A DNA stretch of 64,000 bases from Cylindrobasidium torrendii FP15055 ss-10 (GCA_000934385.1 KN880486.1:62001-126000), one strand, 5' to 3'. Shown: positions 34,459 through 45,676, numbered from the stretch's first letter. Made by a program: numbers and translations. Notes: generated from the letters alone by a model not told the origin.

Positions 34459-35751
34459 TCACCCTTGAGGGCGTAGAATTCCGCTTATCGTATGTGGTAT
34501 TCGAGGTGCAGACCCAGTCCATGTAACGTGTGTGGTATAACTGGGATCCAACGTAAATCTGCACTCTGCCACAAACCGAAAACGATCCACCAGATTCTCC
34601 TGTATCCATGCCCGACAGCCGTCCATCTCCCCAGCACTGAAGAAAAGCGTGCCGCGCTTCTTCAGAGTGATAACAATCTTCTCTAGCCGTGCGTACACCG
34701 GTCGGCGGAGAGCCTCCGCGATGCCCTTCCAGTCCGCCGCGGTTTGCAGAGATTCCCAGCGTCGCAGTGTTGCGCTAAACTCCACCACCCGTATATTTTC
34801 AGACGCGACACGGGTTAACAAGAGTGGGATGTACAAGGTGGCCGCGAAATGAGGGCGTACGCGGGCGGTCGATCCGTGGTCTGCCCAAAAGTCGAACTCA
34901 AGCCGTTTGAGTTGAAGATGGCGGGATAGGTCGAGGAGATGGCAGAATTTCTGTTGCTCGAGTGCCTCGTCTTGGCGATTCACGTCGACCTGGATGGCCA
35001 AGGAGGTTAAATTTATTGCGGCTTCCCATGAGATGAGCTGGGCATAGTCGGCAGCCTCGAGGACGAGCACGGCGAGGGAGGATAGCTGAACGCTTGGAAT
35101 GGCAGTGAAGGGGTCCTGTTTCGTGTTCTGAGGGGGGAATATAGTCCAGTCGCATGATTCCACCGAAGTATAGATGCATAGGTCCTTCAGACCAGGAGAG
35201 TGGGCGATGAGAGTCGATATGTCGCTCAAACACTCCAGGCTGCCGCCATGAAGCTCGAGGCGGGTAATATTCGATCCGAGGCTTGGTATGGGGTCCAAAT
35301 GCGCCTCGAAGAGATAATCGAAGCGCGCCTCGGAGAAAATCAAATGGTGCACGTTAGGGAGCATGGCAAGCGCATCGAATGTCACCGACCACTGTGCGGC
35401 TAAGAGATCCTTCCACACGTCGTCAATACAGGAAGATGCCTGTCCATGTAGTATATGTACTTCCACGACGTCCTGGAGGAAGGTACAGAGCGGATGGCGC
35501 AGCATGTGAGGTGCTGCGAACAGGCCCTTCCTTGCCCCGAGGTTCCCAAGGGTAATGCGACGGAAAGAGCGGTGACGACTGCGCCTGAGCCAGGCTCTAC
35601 AAACGAGTGCGCATCGGTGAATATTCTGGTATGGTGGTGGTCCATGCTCTGGGTCTTCCATGTCGACCGGACGCAAAAAGTCCTCTTCATCGACAGCGTG
35701 CACAAAGTCTACTATCGTGTCGCACACTTCAAGTGGTAATTCCACTTTCAT
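34459..35751 (-). CDS. F-box protein with leucine-rich region
   Basis: An uninterrupted 430-codon frame. The N-terminus MKVELPLEVCDTIVDFVHAV and CALVCRAWLRRSRHRSFRRI form the F-box variant common in Agaricomycetes, which binds Skp1 in SCF ubiquitin ligases. The rest alternates leucine-rich strands and helices (LPNVHHLIFSEARFDYLF, GSNITRLELHGGSLECLS, HSPGLKDLCIYTS, SLAVLVLEAADYAQL, LKRLEFDFWADH) consistent with an irregular LRR substrate-binding arm. It ends ISGILRPQG. Such proteins are greatly expanded in these fungi, and the substrate cannot be predicted. Divergent from the uL5m gene across about 234 bp. Confidence 0.85.
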   Translation of the reverse strand: MKVELPLEVCDTIVDFVHAVDEEDFLRPVDMEDPEHGPPPYQNIHRCALVCRAWLRRSRHRSFRRITLGNLGARKGLFAAPHMLRHPLCTFLQDVVEVHILHGQASSCIDDVWKDLLAAQWSVTFDALAMLPNVHHLIFSEARFDYLFEAHLDPIPSLGSNITRLELHGGSLECLSDISTLIAHSPGLKDLCIYTSVESCDWTIFPPQNTKQDPFTAIPSVQLSSLAVLVLEAADYAQLISWEAAINLTSLAIQVDVNRQDEALEQQKFCHLLDLSRHLQLKRLEFDFWADHGSTARVRPHFAATLYIPLLLTRVASENIRVVEFSATLRRWESLQTAADWKGIAEALRRPVYARLEKIVITLKKRGTLFFSAGEMDGCRAWIQENLVDRFRFVAECRFTLDPSYTTHVTWTGSAPRIPHTISGILRPQG

Positions 35752-35985
35752 TGTCTTTGCTCCATAATTAATAGTGGCATTAACTCTGGAATCAAGAAGG
35801 CTTGCCTGTCGAGCCGTGCGAGTATGAGCGAATGATAGTTGTGATCATCCTCGCGTTGTGAGCTGATCGGGAATATTATGCGTATGTAATCCCGCGACCT
35901 CGACTTCAGTCCACTGCCAACTCTCATTAGTGACCTCGGTGAGTTTCTCACATTTCCTTCCGTACCTTCAGTCTCATAGCTCCAG

Positions 35986-36912
35986 ATGGCCTCTGCAGCT
36001 GCGGCGAAAAAAGTGCTCAAGCTTGCGCCTGTGCGCAAAGCGCCCTCGGTCACTGAATTCGGAAGTGTCCCCATCGGACACAAGCCATTTGCACGGGAGA
36101 AGAATTCGCGGCTGCCCATTATCCCAACGCGCTTGAAGCTCCATGAATTCGTCCCTTCGCGCTATGAGAACCACTACTACGACACAGTTCGCGACGACGT
36201 GATGTACATGAACTACATTCACGAGCGCGGTCCCCGTCCCCCACCACGCGAAATCCGTCTCAAGTGGGACCCGAACGACCCATATTCAAAATACCGCAAG
36301 AATCCCTCTGTCGGCGGTGATGCACAAGTTCTTCGCCGTCCACCTCCGCCAGACACTCCGGAGAACGTTACGCGCCTAGAAAAAATACAAATACACACCA
36401 TGCACAAGCAGGCCATCGGAAACAAGCAAGAGCTTGTTGGGGTCATCATGGCGCTTCGGGCATTATCAGGAGAGACTGAGAGGGGCGGTGGACATCATGC
36501 TGTAGAGGGTGTACAAGTTGTGCGCGGCAAGAGGTCCGTCGGTGGATGGATTCGCCCCAATGTACCCTGTGGTGCCAAAGTGGAGATGAAGGGCCAACCG
36601 ATGTGGGACTTCATGGGCTCGCTGGTCGACTTCGTCCTGCCCCGTTTGCGCGAATTCGAGGGTGTCGGGCTTCCGTACGCAGGCGCAAACCCCCACAAGC
36701 AGAGTAACATTTCCGGTGTTGTATCGTTTGGTCTACCCCGTGAGGCCATGCAGTTCTTCCCACAAATTGAGGTCAACGTCGACTCTTACCCGAAGCAATA
36801 TGGAATGCACATCCACTTCGTTACCAATGCCGAGGGTGTAGGAGCGCAGGATAGGGCACGGGCACTTCTTTCTGGCTTCCAAATTCCGTTTACTCGTAAA
36901 CAGCGCAGCTAG
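35986..36912 (+). CDS. MRPL7: Mitochondrial ribosomal protein uL5m (Mrpl7-like)
   Basis: A single-exon frame of 308 codons. The N-terminus (MASAAAAKKVLKLAPVRKAP) is a plausible mitochondrial presequence. Further on, YYDTVRDDVMYMNYIHERGP and ENVTRLEKIQIHTMHKQAI lead to the L5 core: QELVGVIMALRALSGE, then the C-terminal L5 domain CGAKVEMKGQPMWDFMGSLV, DFVLPRLREFEGVGLP and FFPQIEVNVDSYPKQYGMHI, ending GFQIPFTRKQRS. uL5 contacts 5S/central-protuberance elements of the large subunit. Lack of introns is unusual here. The gene is followed only 88 bp later by the FIST-domain gene on the same strand. Confidence 0.9.
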   Translation: MASAAAAKKVLKLAPVRKAPSVTEFGSVPIGHKPFAREKNSRLPIIPTRLKLHEFVPSRYENHYYDTVRDDVMYMNYIHERGPRPPPREIRLKWDPNDPYSKYRKNPSVGGDAQVLRRPPPPDTPENVTRLEKIQIHTMHKQAIGNKQELVGVIMALRALSGETERGGGHHAVEGVQVVRGKRSVGGWIRPNVPCGAKVEMKGQPMWDFMGSLVDFVLPRLREFEGVGLPYAGANPHKQSNISGVVSFGLPREAMQFFPQIEVNVDSYPKQYGMHIHFVTNAEGVGAQDRARALLSGFQIPFTRKQRS

Positions 36913-37000
36913 AGAGTCATTACATTATACATACGCTCTATTCTATAATTTTCTGCACATTTTGGAACGCGTGACACCAAACTTGTCTCTCCCCACCACC

Positions 37001-38312
37001 ATGCCCGTCCACTGCTCGACCATAATAAGTCGGTCTTCGTCGCAAGTTCTCGCTTACTTGTCCCGACTGCATACACGATATCCGCGACACACATTGCTCT
37101 TCGCCCTTTCACCAAATTTCCCAGCGCCGGAACTGAGCCAACTGGTCACTCAACTGACAACTCTATGTCCCACCTCGATAGGATGTCTCTCTGCCCCCAC
37201 ACATAGTGCAGACCTCATTTCTTGCTCGTTGGCCATCCTAGAATCAGAGACCTGCATACCATTTCGCTCATCCATTGCTGGGATACCCCAGCCGCAAGTT
37301 GGTCGATGGCATTCTTACCGCAAGAAGGACGAGAAACCAGAACGACCGGATTGGCCTAATGTATGGGGGCGTAAGGAAATCGTCAGCACGCCGTTGCCTC
37401 TGGAATTGCAGCATCTCAGGTGCGCGACATACTCTACTTGTGCCAATCGTATTGACGGTGTTTCCAATAGCCCGAAGGATGTCAGCGCGCTTCTCTATTT
37501 CACAGACGCGTCTCCACAAGGTCTGACCGCGTCTTTCGAGGCCTTCCCTCACGCAACACAAGTAAGTGTAGCCTCCAAATATTGAGAACGCGTTAACGAT
37601 GGTCAGTAAGCTCGGCCTCGTCGCGACCTCGACCCCATTTATCACTGGGAGACCATTCACTTTGTTCCACGGAAAGGATGTACATTCCAGCGGCGCAGTC
37701 GGTTTGGCTCTCACCGACCGTCCAAAAGCGACGTCCACCATCGAGTTCACAGGGCTCGAATCCCTCTCTGAGCCCATGACTGTCACGCAGAGCGAGGGCA
37801 ACCTTGTCAACCTTCTCGACGGCCGCAATCCCACTCAACTTCTTTTGACCGCGCTGCAAAAGTCGGGCATCGACATGTCGCTGAACCAGGCATTCAAAGA
37901 TGATGTGCAATTCTATCTCATGCGCGATGGGGGGAACCATGTTTACGCTATAACTGCTGGTGACCCTTCGCGTGGAACGATAGCGCTTCATGGCGAAGAA
38001 GGACCACGAGTTGGAGAGCGCGTCCAGGTGTGTGTTCCAACTCTTTGGGCGGAAAGTTATTTGACAATATTCAAGTTCTACCGTCGTCCGATGTCTATGA
38101 GCTCACGTATCGCCCACCGAACATCCACGCCGTCCGCAAATATCACCTTCTTGGTATCTGATGATGCCGGACAGGTCTTCTATGGCACGGAGCAGGAGGG
38201 TATCACGGAGAACTCATTTTTAGCAGCGAGCGAGAATGGCCTGGTCTTTGAGCAAGGTTCTGTATTCAAAATACCTGGCGGTATTGCTACATTGTCACTT
38301 CCTCCACTTTGA
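37001..38312 (+). CDS. FIST-domain protein
   Basis: Start 37001 (MPVHCSTIISRSSSQVLAYL). The N-terminal FIST region contains TLLFALSPNFPAPELSQLV and CLSAPTHSADLISCSLAILE. After two or more introns comes VSALLYFTDASPQGLTASFE, AFPHATQ joined to KLGLVATSTPFITGRPFTLF, and DVHSSGAVGLALTDRP. The FIST-C part has SEGNLVNLLDGRNPTQLLLT and EGPRVGERVQFYRRP. A C-terminal segment, ENSFLAASENGLVFEQGSVF, closes with GGIATLSLPPL. FIST domains occur in bacterial sensors and in eukaryotic FBXO22, where an F-box precedes them. No F-box is evident here. A small-ligand sensing role is inferred only from the family. Confidence 0.8.
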
Positions 38313-38667
38313 ATGATCACGATTGGAGTCCAGCTAGCTCGCATTTGTTGTGCACTGCCATCGCAGACGTCTACGGTATACATGTCCTCGTAGATCCTAG
38401 TTAGCACATACCAGTCAAATTGTCATTCAATTTCACTCAAGGTGGCCACCTAAAAGAACATCTTGGAGGGAAATTCTGCGACCCATTTTGCCATTTGTGT
38501 GCTTATATAGGTTCACTCTCCAGATCCTCAATGAGTTACATAATGACTGTTGACATGCTTTGATGCCCTTCAACATCACTGTACCCCAGCTTCGTGTATT
38601 ATAAACAACTATACAGTCAAGTCTGCGAAAGGTCATACATTTGCTTGGATTCTCAATACAGTAGCGT
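38313..38667. other. Convergent intergenic region
   Basis: Between the 3' ends of the FIST gene and the aldo-keto reductase gene. No gene seen. Confidence 0.4.
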
Positions 38668-39986
38668 TCACTCGAAAATGTCAAAGTCGATAGGCCAGGA
38701 AGGCGTGAGACTTCTCTCCGGTTTGTGTGCACGCGCTGCAGCCTCCAATTTCTCAAAGAGGTCGTCTGGGAGCTTGGTGACTGATAGAGACATCAGTATT
38801 ATGAAGCGATAATCATAATGCAGGACTCACTTTGGAGGTTCTCGACAACGCGCGCAGGCGTGACGCTCTTTGGCAGGACGACCGTGCCGCGCTGAACGTG
38901 CCACGAAATGATGACTTGGGCGGGCGTAATGTCGAGGGCTTTCGCAATGTCCTGAACCTCCTTGACGCGAAGGGAGTCACCAACGCGTCCGTCTCCGCCA
39001 AGTGGGGAATAAGCCTCTAGCAGAATACCGTGCTTCTTCGAGTACTCAAGGAGTTCGGGTTGGGGGAACCAGTAGTTGATCTCGATTTGATTGACTGCAG
39101 GCTGGTACTTGAGCGGGTTGGCAGTCAGGTTTTGGAGACGGCGGATGCTCCAGCTGCAGGAAATTAGCTCAGTCGATGCCGCAATCAACCAAAGCTCACT
39201 TGCTAACACCGATGTTCCTAACCTTGCCCTTGTCTACGAGTTCTTCGAGTTTCTAAAGCACCTCATAAGCACGGAATATGATGAAGTTGGAAACGCTAAT
39301 GACCTTCCATGTCGGATAAGGGTTTTCCGTGAGCTCCTTGTTGTAATAAGAGCCATCCTTGTTGAGCGCGAGTGGCCAATGAATGATGTAGAGGTCGAGA
39401 TAGTCCGTGCCGAGCTTAGCTAGCGACTCGTCCAGTGCGGCTTCGACATCCTCTGGTGCATGGAATTGATTCCAAAGCTTGTGGATCCATTAGACGTTGA
39501 TCTGGAAAGTATAATGCCAGCGCACCTTGGACGTGAGCCAGACATCTTTCCTATCGACGCTGCTAGCAGCCAACGCAGCACCAACCTCCTCCTCGTTCTG
39601 CGAACGTGTGAGTCGGTTCGTAGAGTGCAGAATGAGGTACGCACCCTGTAGATCCAGGCATCATCGATATGTCTGTATCCTGCATTCAGAGCCGCAGTGA
39701 CTGCCCGTCCAACCTCGTCCGGGGCTGACTTCCACACGCCTAGAGCAACGGACGGGATCTTGTCGCCAGAGGGCAGAGTGTAATGCGTGGGCAGTGTTGC
39801 GGCGGTGTGGTACGAACATCCCAAGGACGCCGACCATTTCTTCAAGGGAAGGCGGCGTACGAGCCCGCCGATTGCGAACATGACGAGGACACTGAGCAAG
39901 ACGCGTTTGATAGCGAACGAAGATTTGTTTTGTGAGCCCTTTGTTAGGTCGGTGTGTTGTGGCAGAACTGCACGCTTGGAGTCCAT
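38668..39986 (-). CDS. Aldo-keto reductase with N-terminal membrane anchor
   Basis: NAD(P)H-dependent carbonyl reductase of the AKR superfamily. The start at 39986 (MDSKRAVLPQHTDL) is followed by a hydrophobic helix, KRVLLSVLVMFAIGGLV, and a basic RRLPLKK, suggesting type II anchoring. The barrel begins YTLPSGDKIPSVALGVWKSA. The tetrad is visible: Asp and Tyr in AGYRHIDDAWIY, Lys in KDVWLTSK at an exon end, and His in LDLYIIHWPLAL. EDVEAALDESLAKLGTDY, GVSKFNIRRLQNL, YQPAVNQIEINYWFPQPELL and VVLPKSVTPARVVENLQ complete the family blocks. The last exon starts ITKLPDDLFEKLEAAARAHK and stops at 38668. At least four introns. Confidence 0.92.
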
Positions 39987-40530
39987 GCTTGGTTCAGCCA
40001 GTCCAGTGGATGTAGGAAATCAAGAGGCGAAAGGTTACATCCGTCAGATAACTGTGAGCACGCTTTGCCGTAGGCCCAATTGCTCCTCGATAAGCAGATT
40101 TCGCCGCCATATGGCGCTATTTCTTCGAAAATGCGCTATTGCAGCCATAGAATGGTGCTCAAGTAAGCTGGAAAGCCAAGTTAAAGTTTACTACCACTAC
40201 TTTCAAGATAAAATTCAAAGCAAAAGCATGACGCGATAACGTGACTTAGACTGCGCCCAAGCCACAACGATCGAGGGAGGAGTCTGTCAAAATACCTCAA
40301 AGGCGCCAAGTTATCAGATGGGTTGGATTCTATTTCGAAGAGGACAGGAAAACTAAATAGCGATATGATGTACGAAGACATTGGTCCAAAGAAATGACGG
40401 GGGTGATTGTACAGAAAGCGAGAAGGGGACGATTGAAGTAAATGTACTGTACAGGAAAGCATATGTTCGAAATCACGACGTCCTACTGAATCAACGTGTC
40501 CTTGCGGCGACCTGCGCCTCATCATAGCAT
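39987..40530. other. Intergenic region
   Basis: Upstream of the aldo-keto reductase and downstream of the zinc finger gene, both leftward. No gene seen. Confidence 0.4.
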
Positions 40531-41727
40531 CTAAGTCTCGTTGGTCGCAGTGGCAGCGGTACCAGCTGGCTTCACGATCCACTCTGTGTCTGTCTCAATC
40601 CACAAGCTCTCGAGCAGATCACGGTCGATCCACTCCTCGGCGACGTCCTTCTCCAGCGACATTGGAATCTCTCCTTTCCGGATGACACCTGCCTTCCGCA
40701 TCCTGACCAGCACGAAGGGGCACCCAGCAGAGGTGTACATATGTCTATTGCGCCCGTCCTTGCGCGACAGTGACTTGCCGCAGAACAAGCACGGGGGCGA
40801 AGCCCCATCGTTGTGCTTCGTGCGCATATGTCGCACCTCCAAATCATGCTTTCTCACGAACGTCTCACCGCAGATCTTGCATACGTACCTCTTGCCAGCG
40901 CGCCTAGTCGATGGCCGTTTGGAAGGTGGCTCAAATGGTGCGTCGTCGTCGTCGTCGTCGTTGTCCGAGCTGCGGCGCGGAGACGAGGTAACACGGTAAG
41001 GCGAAGCGGCTGCTTGTCTTTTGCTGCTAGTCTTCTTGGACCGGATAGGAGAGGCAGGGACGTATGTCGCCCCAGCGGATACATCGCTAGAGCACGGGGA
41101 CGAGGCGGCGGGGGAGAGCGGCGGGCTCGTCGTCGCATAAGACGGCGTGCCCAAGTCAAGATCCATGGGATGCTGTGACACAGAGTCGTCGCCGTCTTCC
41201 TCATCCTCCTCTTTGACACCCCTGCACTTGCATTCTTGGGAACCTGGCGTCGGGGGGTGGATGTCGGCGAGTGCTGCAGTTTTCGTCCCATGCCATGGCA
41301 GAAGATTACCGGGGCAATGGGGAGAACTGGTGCTAAGACATGGCGATGGGAAGTCGGTGGGTAGCGGTGACTGGGGATCACGCTCAACAGTGGCGAATGG
41401 GGAGTCGCCCGGTTTCAAGTTGTCCGGAAGTTGGAAACCGTCAAGCAATAGTGGCGATCCACTACTGAGTGGCGACAAACATTCGTCAGATGAAGCAGGC
41501 GACGAGGATGAATCAGTGAGGGGCGGAGTGTAGGCCTGCATGCACGGCGACGGGCATGCCGCTGCAGACAAGAGTGACGGTGTTGTGTTGTCGTCGGATC
41601 GCCATAGGTGATTATGGCAAATGTAAGGCTGTTTTTATGTGAGCGAAACCACTTGAAAAAAACAAAGATTGTCTTGACGCACGTCTTCGTAATCTTCATC
41701 ACAAGGGAATCCATAAGACCTGCCCAT
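40531..41727 (-). CDS. C2H2-type zinc finger transcription factor candidate
   Basis: I choose the start at 41727 (MGRSYGFPCDEDYED); one intron of about 70 nt (donor GTGCGTCAAG) joins to PYICHNHLWRSDDNTTPS. An in-frame ATG at 42012 is possible, but the added residues look non-coding. The first two-thirds are Ser/Pro-rich and acidic (CRGVKEEDEEDGDDSV, then SDNDDDDDDAPFE), like an activation domain, followed by basic SKRPSTRRAGKR. The finger YVCKICGETFVRKHDLEVRH with MRTKHN is C2H2, and the next, PCLFCGKSLSRKDGRNRHMY with a final Cys, is C2HC. The C-terminus is helical. DNA-binding regulation is inferred; no target is apparent. Confidence 0.82.
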
Positions 41728-43041
41728 GGGAGCGATTAGCGACCTTGAAGATGCTGTGCGATGTAGATTTTTCTTACGGGACGCAGTGTTCCAGGTGCAG
41801 ATGGGGGAGGATGGGGTCAAGCCCTGATGTTGAATCGTTGGCCAACGAAACATGCATGTCCATGAGGCCCATGGCGAGTGGAGGACAAAGGAAGATGGGG
41901 TTCGGATATGACCACTGCCTGTAGTATATAAAGCCAGCGGCGCGTGGCTGCAATGAGGCTCTTTCTCATAGAGGCCACACTCGAACCCTAATGGGTTTAT
42001 CATAGAATCCATAGATGGCCGTGTCCTGCTGGGAAAATCACCCAAACAGGCAGCACAATGGAGTGTTGGCACACACTAAAGCCCGTCCATCCGATTTCAA
42101 GTCATCCGATAGTTGCATGGCCTACGATGTGTGGATGTTGGCCACCCTGGAAATCAAGATAAACCATAAAAGAAGCTGCAATGCCCTGCCCTGGGTAAGT
42201 TCTGCACATCGAGAATAAGCGCCGTGTCATACAATTTGGAGAGGACGTCTAAAGTCTCGACTCGCTTGTGAAGAGAAATAGCCTGCCAAGCTTGTAGCGG
42301 GCATGCAGTAGCCCCGTAGCGCTAGCCATGCGAGCAGGCGCCTTGACAATATGTGAGAACTGCGTAAGCCAGAGTTACTCACTATGCAATACTAGTTAGG
42401 ACGATGGTATCATGAGACCGAGAATACCTCCTCCAACAGCTCAAGAAGCAACCTTAGGGAAGGAGTAGCAGGTTCACCGTGAGCTGCAAACCTTACTGCC
42501 GTCTCCCCAAGGTTAAGTAGCAGCCGATAGCGCTAAAACGTCGAATGCAAGGTCGCCGTGGACGGAAAGCTAGCACTGCTTGGATTTGAACGGTTTGCTT
42601 CTGGGCTCTGCGTCCTACCCTGTTAAACATGAATTTCCGTAGTGTACGCCGTCACAGACGATACTCCATGGTTCTCGGAATAAATGTACGAATGGCCCCT
42701 CACAGCCAGACCATCAACATATCCCCTCAAAAAGGCGAAACTCGTGTTTGCCATGGCCGCTGAAGCTGTTAACACCACATTTTACTCCAGATCGATGTCA
42801 ATTGAGTCGAGCTGTGACTATCTTGAGACGAAATTTGAAGCGTTCTGCTTCAGGAACTAGCGCGCTAAGTAGCTGCTAGGGATGCCCTATTGATTCTTGA
42901 CGAAGGGGTTCGAGAGACCAAGTCATGTAGATATGATGGGAAATATTAAGACTGCTAACTACAGCAAGGTCAATCAAAAAATATTGGCGTACTGTACTCC
43001 GAGCACTCACGGTACTGTAACTACACCCCTACGACTGTTGC
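41728..43041. other. Intergenic region, 1.3 kb
   Basis: Left part is the leader and promoter of the zinc finger gene, with a TATATAAAG-like element at 41925-41933 about 200 bp before the chosen start (it reads CTTTATATA on the minus strand). The rest shows no coding signal. A tRNA-like string at 42580 was considered and rejected. Confidence 0.4.
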
Positions 43042-43921
43042 TCACTGCCCTGGCGCAGGCAAGGGTCCTTTTGCACCACCCATCCTTGTGACCATCTCAT
43101 TTGCGTGTTCGCGGAAGCGTTCCGGTAGGCTGTTGATTATATGTGGAACGATCCGTGTGTGGAAAAGCCTGTGGGCAGTCGACGCGCCGAACTCGCGATA
43201 CACCCCACCAACAACGGCCGCAACGGTATCGCCTTGAACCTTGTATAGCCCTACGCTTCTCCCTTCTTTTGGATCCAGAAGATTGAGGTCACCGCCCGTC
43301 GACGCAGTCGTGTGTGAGACGGCTGGCACCCAACGGAGAACACGTCCAATTTGCCAATCGCGACCGACGTGTTCGCCAAGGAGGTACGTGTTGATTGCGT
43401 GCGAGGAGATTGCTGCCAGGTCGTCTGTTGCGTCCAAGTTCGGGGAAGACGAGAGGAGCAGGAGAAGGTAGGATTCAAGCACCCGCCTGCCAATGAATGT
43501 GAGTTGGGCATTGTGGCCTTGCGCTGCGGCCGGGTGGCTTGCATGAGTGAGCAGTCGACGCGAAAGGTCCTCCGAGAAAGTAAGGCCGGGGAATAGCGAA
43601 TTCAAATGCTCTTGCTGCGGTGTTGTCGCGCCTTGGGCGGTCTTGTGCCTGTTCGCGACTGTCCGTGGCTGGTATACGGTGTACAGGTTGTCATCGTATC
43701 TTTCCTCTGCCTCGTCCTTTGCCTTCGCAGCGGCCGGCGCTGACGGTCCGCTGTACTTCTTGGCCGAGGGTGACGCCGAGGACGACGGTTTGGTTAACTG
43801 CACCGCTGCTTGGGCATAGTTGCGTCGTTCTGCGCATGATTAGTTGCCTGCATTATTCATGGTCTTGAGTGCGCGCACGGATTGATACTGCCTGGGTAAC
43901 ACGGCGGAGGCAGCGCGACAT
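43042..43921 (-). CDS. MRPL3: Mitochondrial ribosomal protein mL44 (RNase III-like fold)
   Basis: Start 43921; one intron of about 65 nt (donor after ATGTCGCGCTGCCTCCGCC, acceptor CATGCGCAG) gives MSRCLRQRRNYAQAAVQLTK, a typical basic presequence. The body reads HLNSLFPGLTFSEDLSRRLL, THASHPAAAQGHNAQLTFIG, RRVLESYLLLLLSSS and INTYLLGEHVGRDWQIGRVL, then ADGAVG-type KVQGDTVAAVVGGVYREFGA and HRLFHTRIVPHI. This is an RNase III-like endonuclease domain without the acidic catalytic cluster, as in mL44/L3 of the mitochondrial large subunit. It ends GAKGPLPAPGQ. The start lies 205 bp from the divergent desaturase start. Confidence 0.88.
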
Positions 43922-44126
43922 TTTCGACGAAGGAGACTTCAGCACGGCAAATTCGGCACCAAAAACTTTGACACGGCCCACGGGACGGAGACGCACACGT
44001 GGAGGCGTGGGAACCTCCGGATCGGGCTTCGGAACATCGGTCCGACTCAGCATCATAACCCCACAAATCATTTTGGAGATCGTGCCCCAAGAGATTTCTC
44101 TCCACGACGGCCACCGCAAGGCGACC
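43922..44126. promoter_or_regulatory. Divergent promoter of mL44 and delta-9 desaturase genes
   Basis: The 205 bp between two opposed start codons must hold both promoters and leaders. The sequence is free of stop codons in the desaturase frame back to 43869, so an N-terminal extension cannot be excluded, but the family's usual N-terminus and the frame at 44127 favour the shorter start. Confidence 0.55.
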
Positions 44127-45676
44127 ATGAGCTCTGTTCCCGTCGACATCGACATTCCCGACAATTATGTCGCCCACACACTTCAAAACTCTAAGGCTCT
44201 GCCGCCTATCAAGTTCTCGAACCTGTTGAACGAGATAAATTGGCTCTCCTTCACCATCCTCATTGGCACCCCCATCATGGGTGTCGTCGGCGCCATGAAC
44301 ACGCCTCTGAGGTGGGAGACAATGCTCTGGAGCATCGTGTACTATTATTTCACTGGCCTCGGTATCACTGCTGGTTACCATCGACTTTGGGCTCACCGCT
44401 CATACAACGCTTCAAAACCCCTGCAATACTTCCTCGCTTTTGCAGGCGCTGGCGCAGTCGAAGGTTCTATCAAGTGGTGGTCTCGTGGCCACCGGGCTCA
44501 CCATCGTTACACGGACACCGACCTTGATCCGTACAACGCCCACCGCGGCTTCTTCTATTCCCACATTGGATGGATGCTCGTCAAGCCGCGCCGGAGGCCT
44601 GGTGTTGCGGACGTAAGCGACCTTTCGAAGAACCCTGCCGTCAAATGGCAGCACCGCTTTTACCTTCCCCTCATTATCCTCGCTGCTTTCGTCGTTCCAT
44701 CTGTTGTCGCCCACTACGGCTGGGGTGATGCTCGCGGTGGTTTCGTGTACGCGGGTGTTTTGCGCCTATGCTTTGTCCACCACGTAAGTCTTTATGCATC
44801 CCCGCCGCGTGCCATCTAACGCGTTTGTAGTCCACGTTCTGCGTCAACTCTCTTGCGCATTGGCTGGGTGAAAGTCCATTCGACGACAAGCACACTCCCC
44901 GCGATCACCTTATCACCGCTCTTGTCACCGTCGGCGAGGGTTACCACAACTTCCATCATCAGGTATGTGCGCCAGGGCTCTGAGTTACTATCTATTGACA
45001 ACATTCACAGTTCCCCATGGACTACAGAAATGCCATCAAGTGGTACCAGTACGACCCCACGAAGTGGTTCATCAAGTCCATGCAAATGGTTGGCCTCGCG
45101 TCTCACCTCAAGGTCTTCCCTGAGAACGAGATTCGCAAAGGGCAGCTCACCATGGAGCTCAAGCGCCTACGTGAAGACCAAGAGAAGATTGTCTGGCCGG
45201 CCTCCACCAATGACCTGCCTGTCATTTCGTACGACAGCTGTAAGTGCATTTTTGTCCTACAGTGAAATGTTTACTCAGTCTCCGCAGTCCAAGCCCAGGC
45301 CGCTAAGCGCCCGTTGGTCCTCATCGCCGGCTTTATTCACGACGTCTCCACTTTCATGGAAGAGCACCCGGGCGGTGCGCACCTCATCAAGCGCTTCATC
45401 GCAAAGGACGCAACCACTGCCTTCTTCGGCGGCATTTATGACCATTCCAATGCCGCCCACAACCTTCTCGCCATGAAGCGCGTAGGAGTACTGTTGGGTG
45501 GTGCCCCTCATATTCTCGACATTGCGAAGCAGGTTCCGCCATCGCAGCGCCTGAAGATTGCTCGCTACCAAGAATTGGCGTCTGTCAAGGCTGACTATGA
45601 AAGTACCACGGCTTGGAGCGAGGGCGAGGACGATGATGTGGTTCCTCGGGGCAAGGCCAGAAAGCTGGTTGCATAA
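44127..45676 (+). CDS. OLE1: Stearoyl/acyl-CoA delta-9 desaturase with C-terminal cytochrome b5
   Basis: ER membrane enzyme that puts the first double bond into palmitoyl- and stearoyl-CoA. The start is [19 protein letters not shown]. Membrane segments such as [19 protein letters not shown] precede the three histidine boxes: [34 protein letters not shown] and [20 protein letters not shown], the last after an intron near 44783-44830 and another near 44961-45010. The C-terminal cytochrome b5 domain carries the haem motif [16 protein letters not shown], giving the fungal Ole1 fusion that needs no separate b5. It ends [12 protein letters not shown]. Three introns. A housekeeping gene regulated in many fungi by unsaturated fatty acids and oxygen; I see no specific site. 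Confidence 0.96.

Noticed and set aside
41728..42012. N-terminal extension of the zinc finger protein to the ATG at 42012
   Set aside because: The extra residues look like translated leader, and a TATA-like element lies inside the stretch.
42560..42640. tRNA-like string containing GGATTTGAAC (B-box in reverse)
   Set aside because: The flanking bases do not form a T-arm or acceptor stem, and no matching A-box lies at the right distance.
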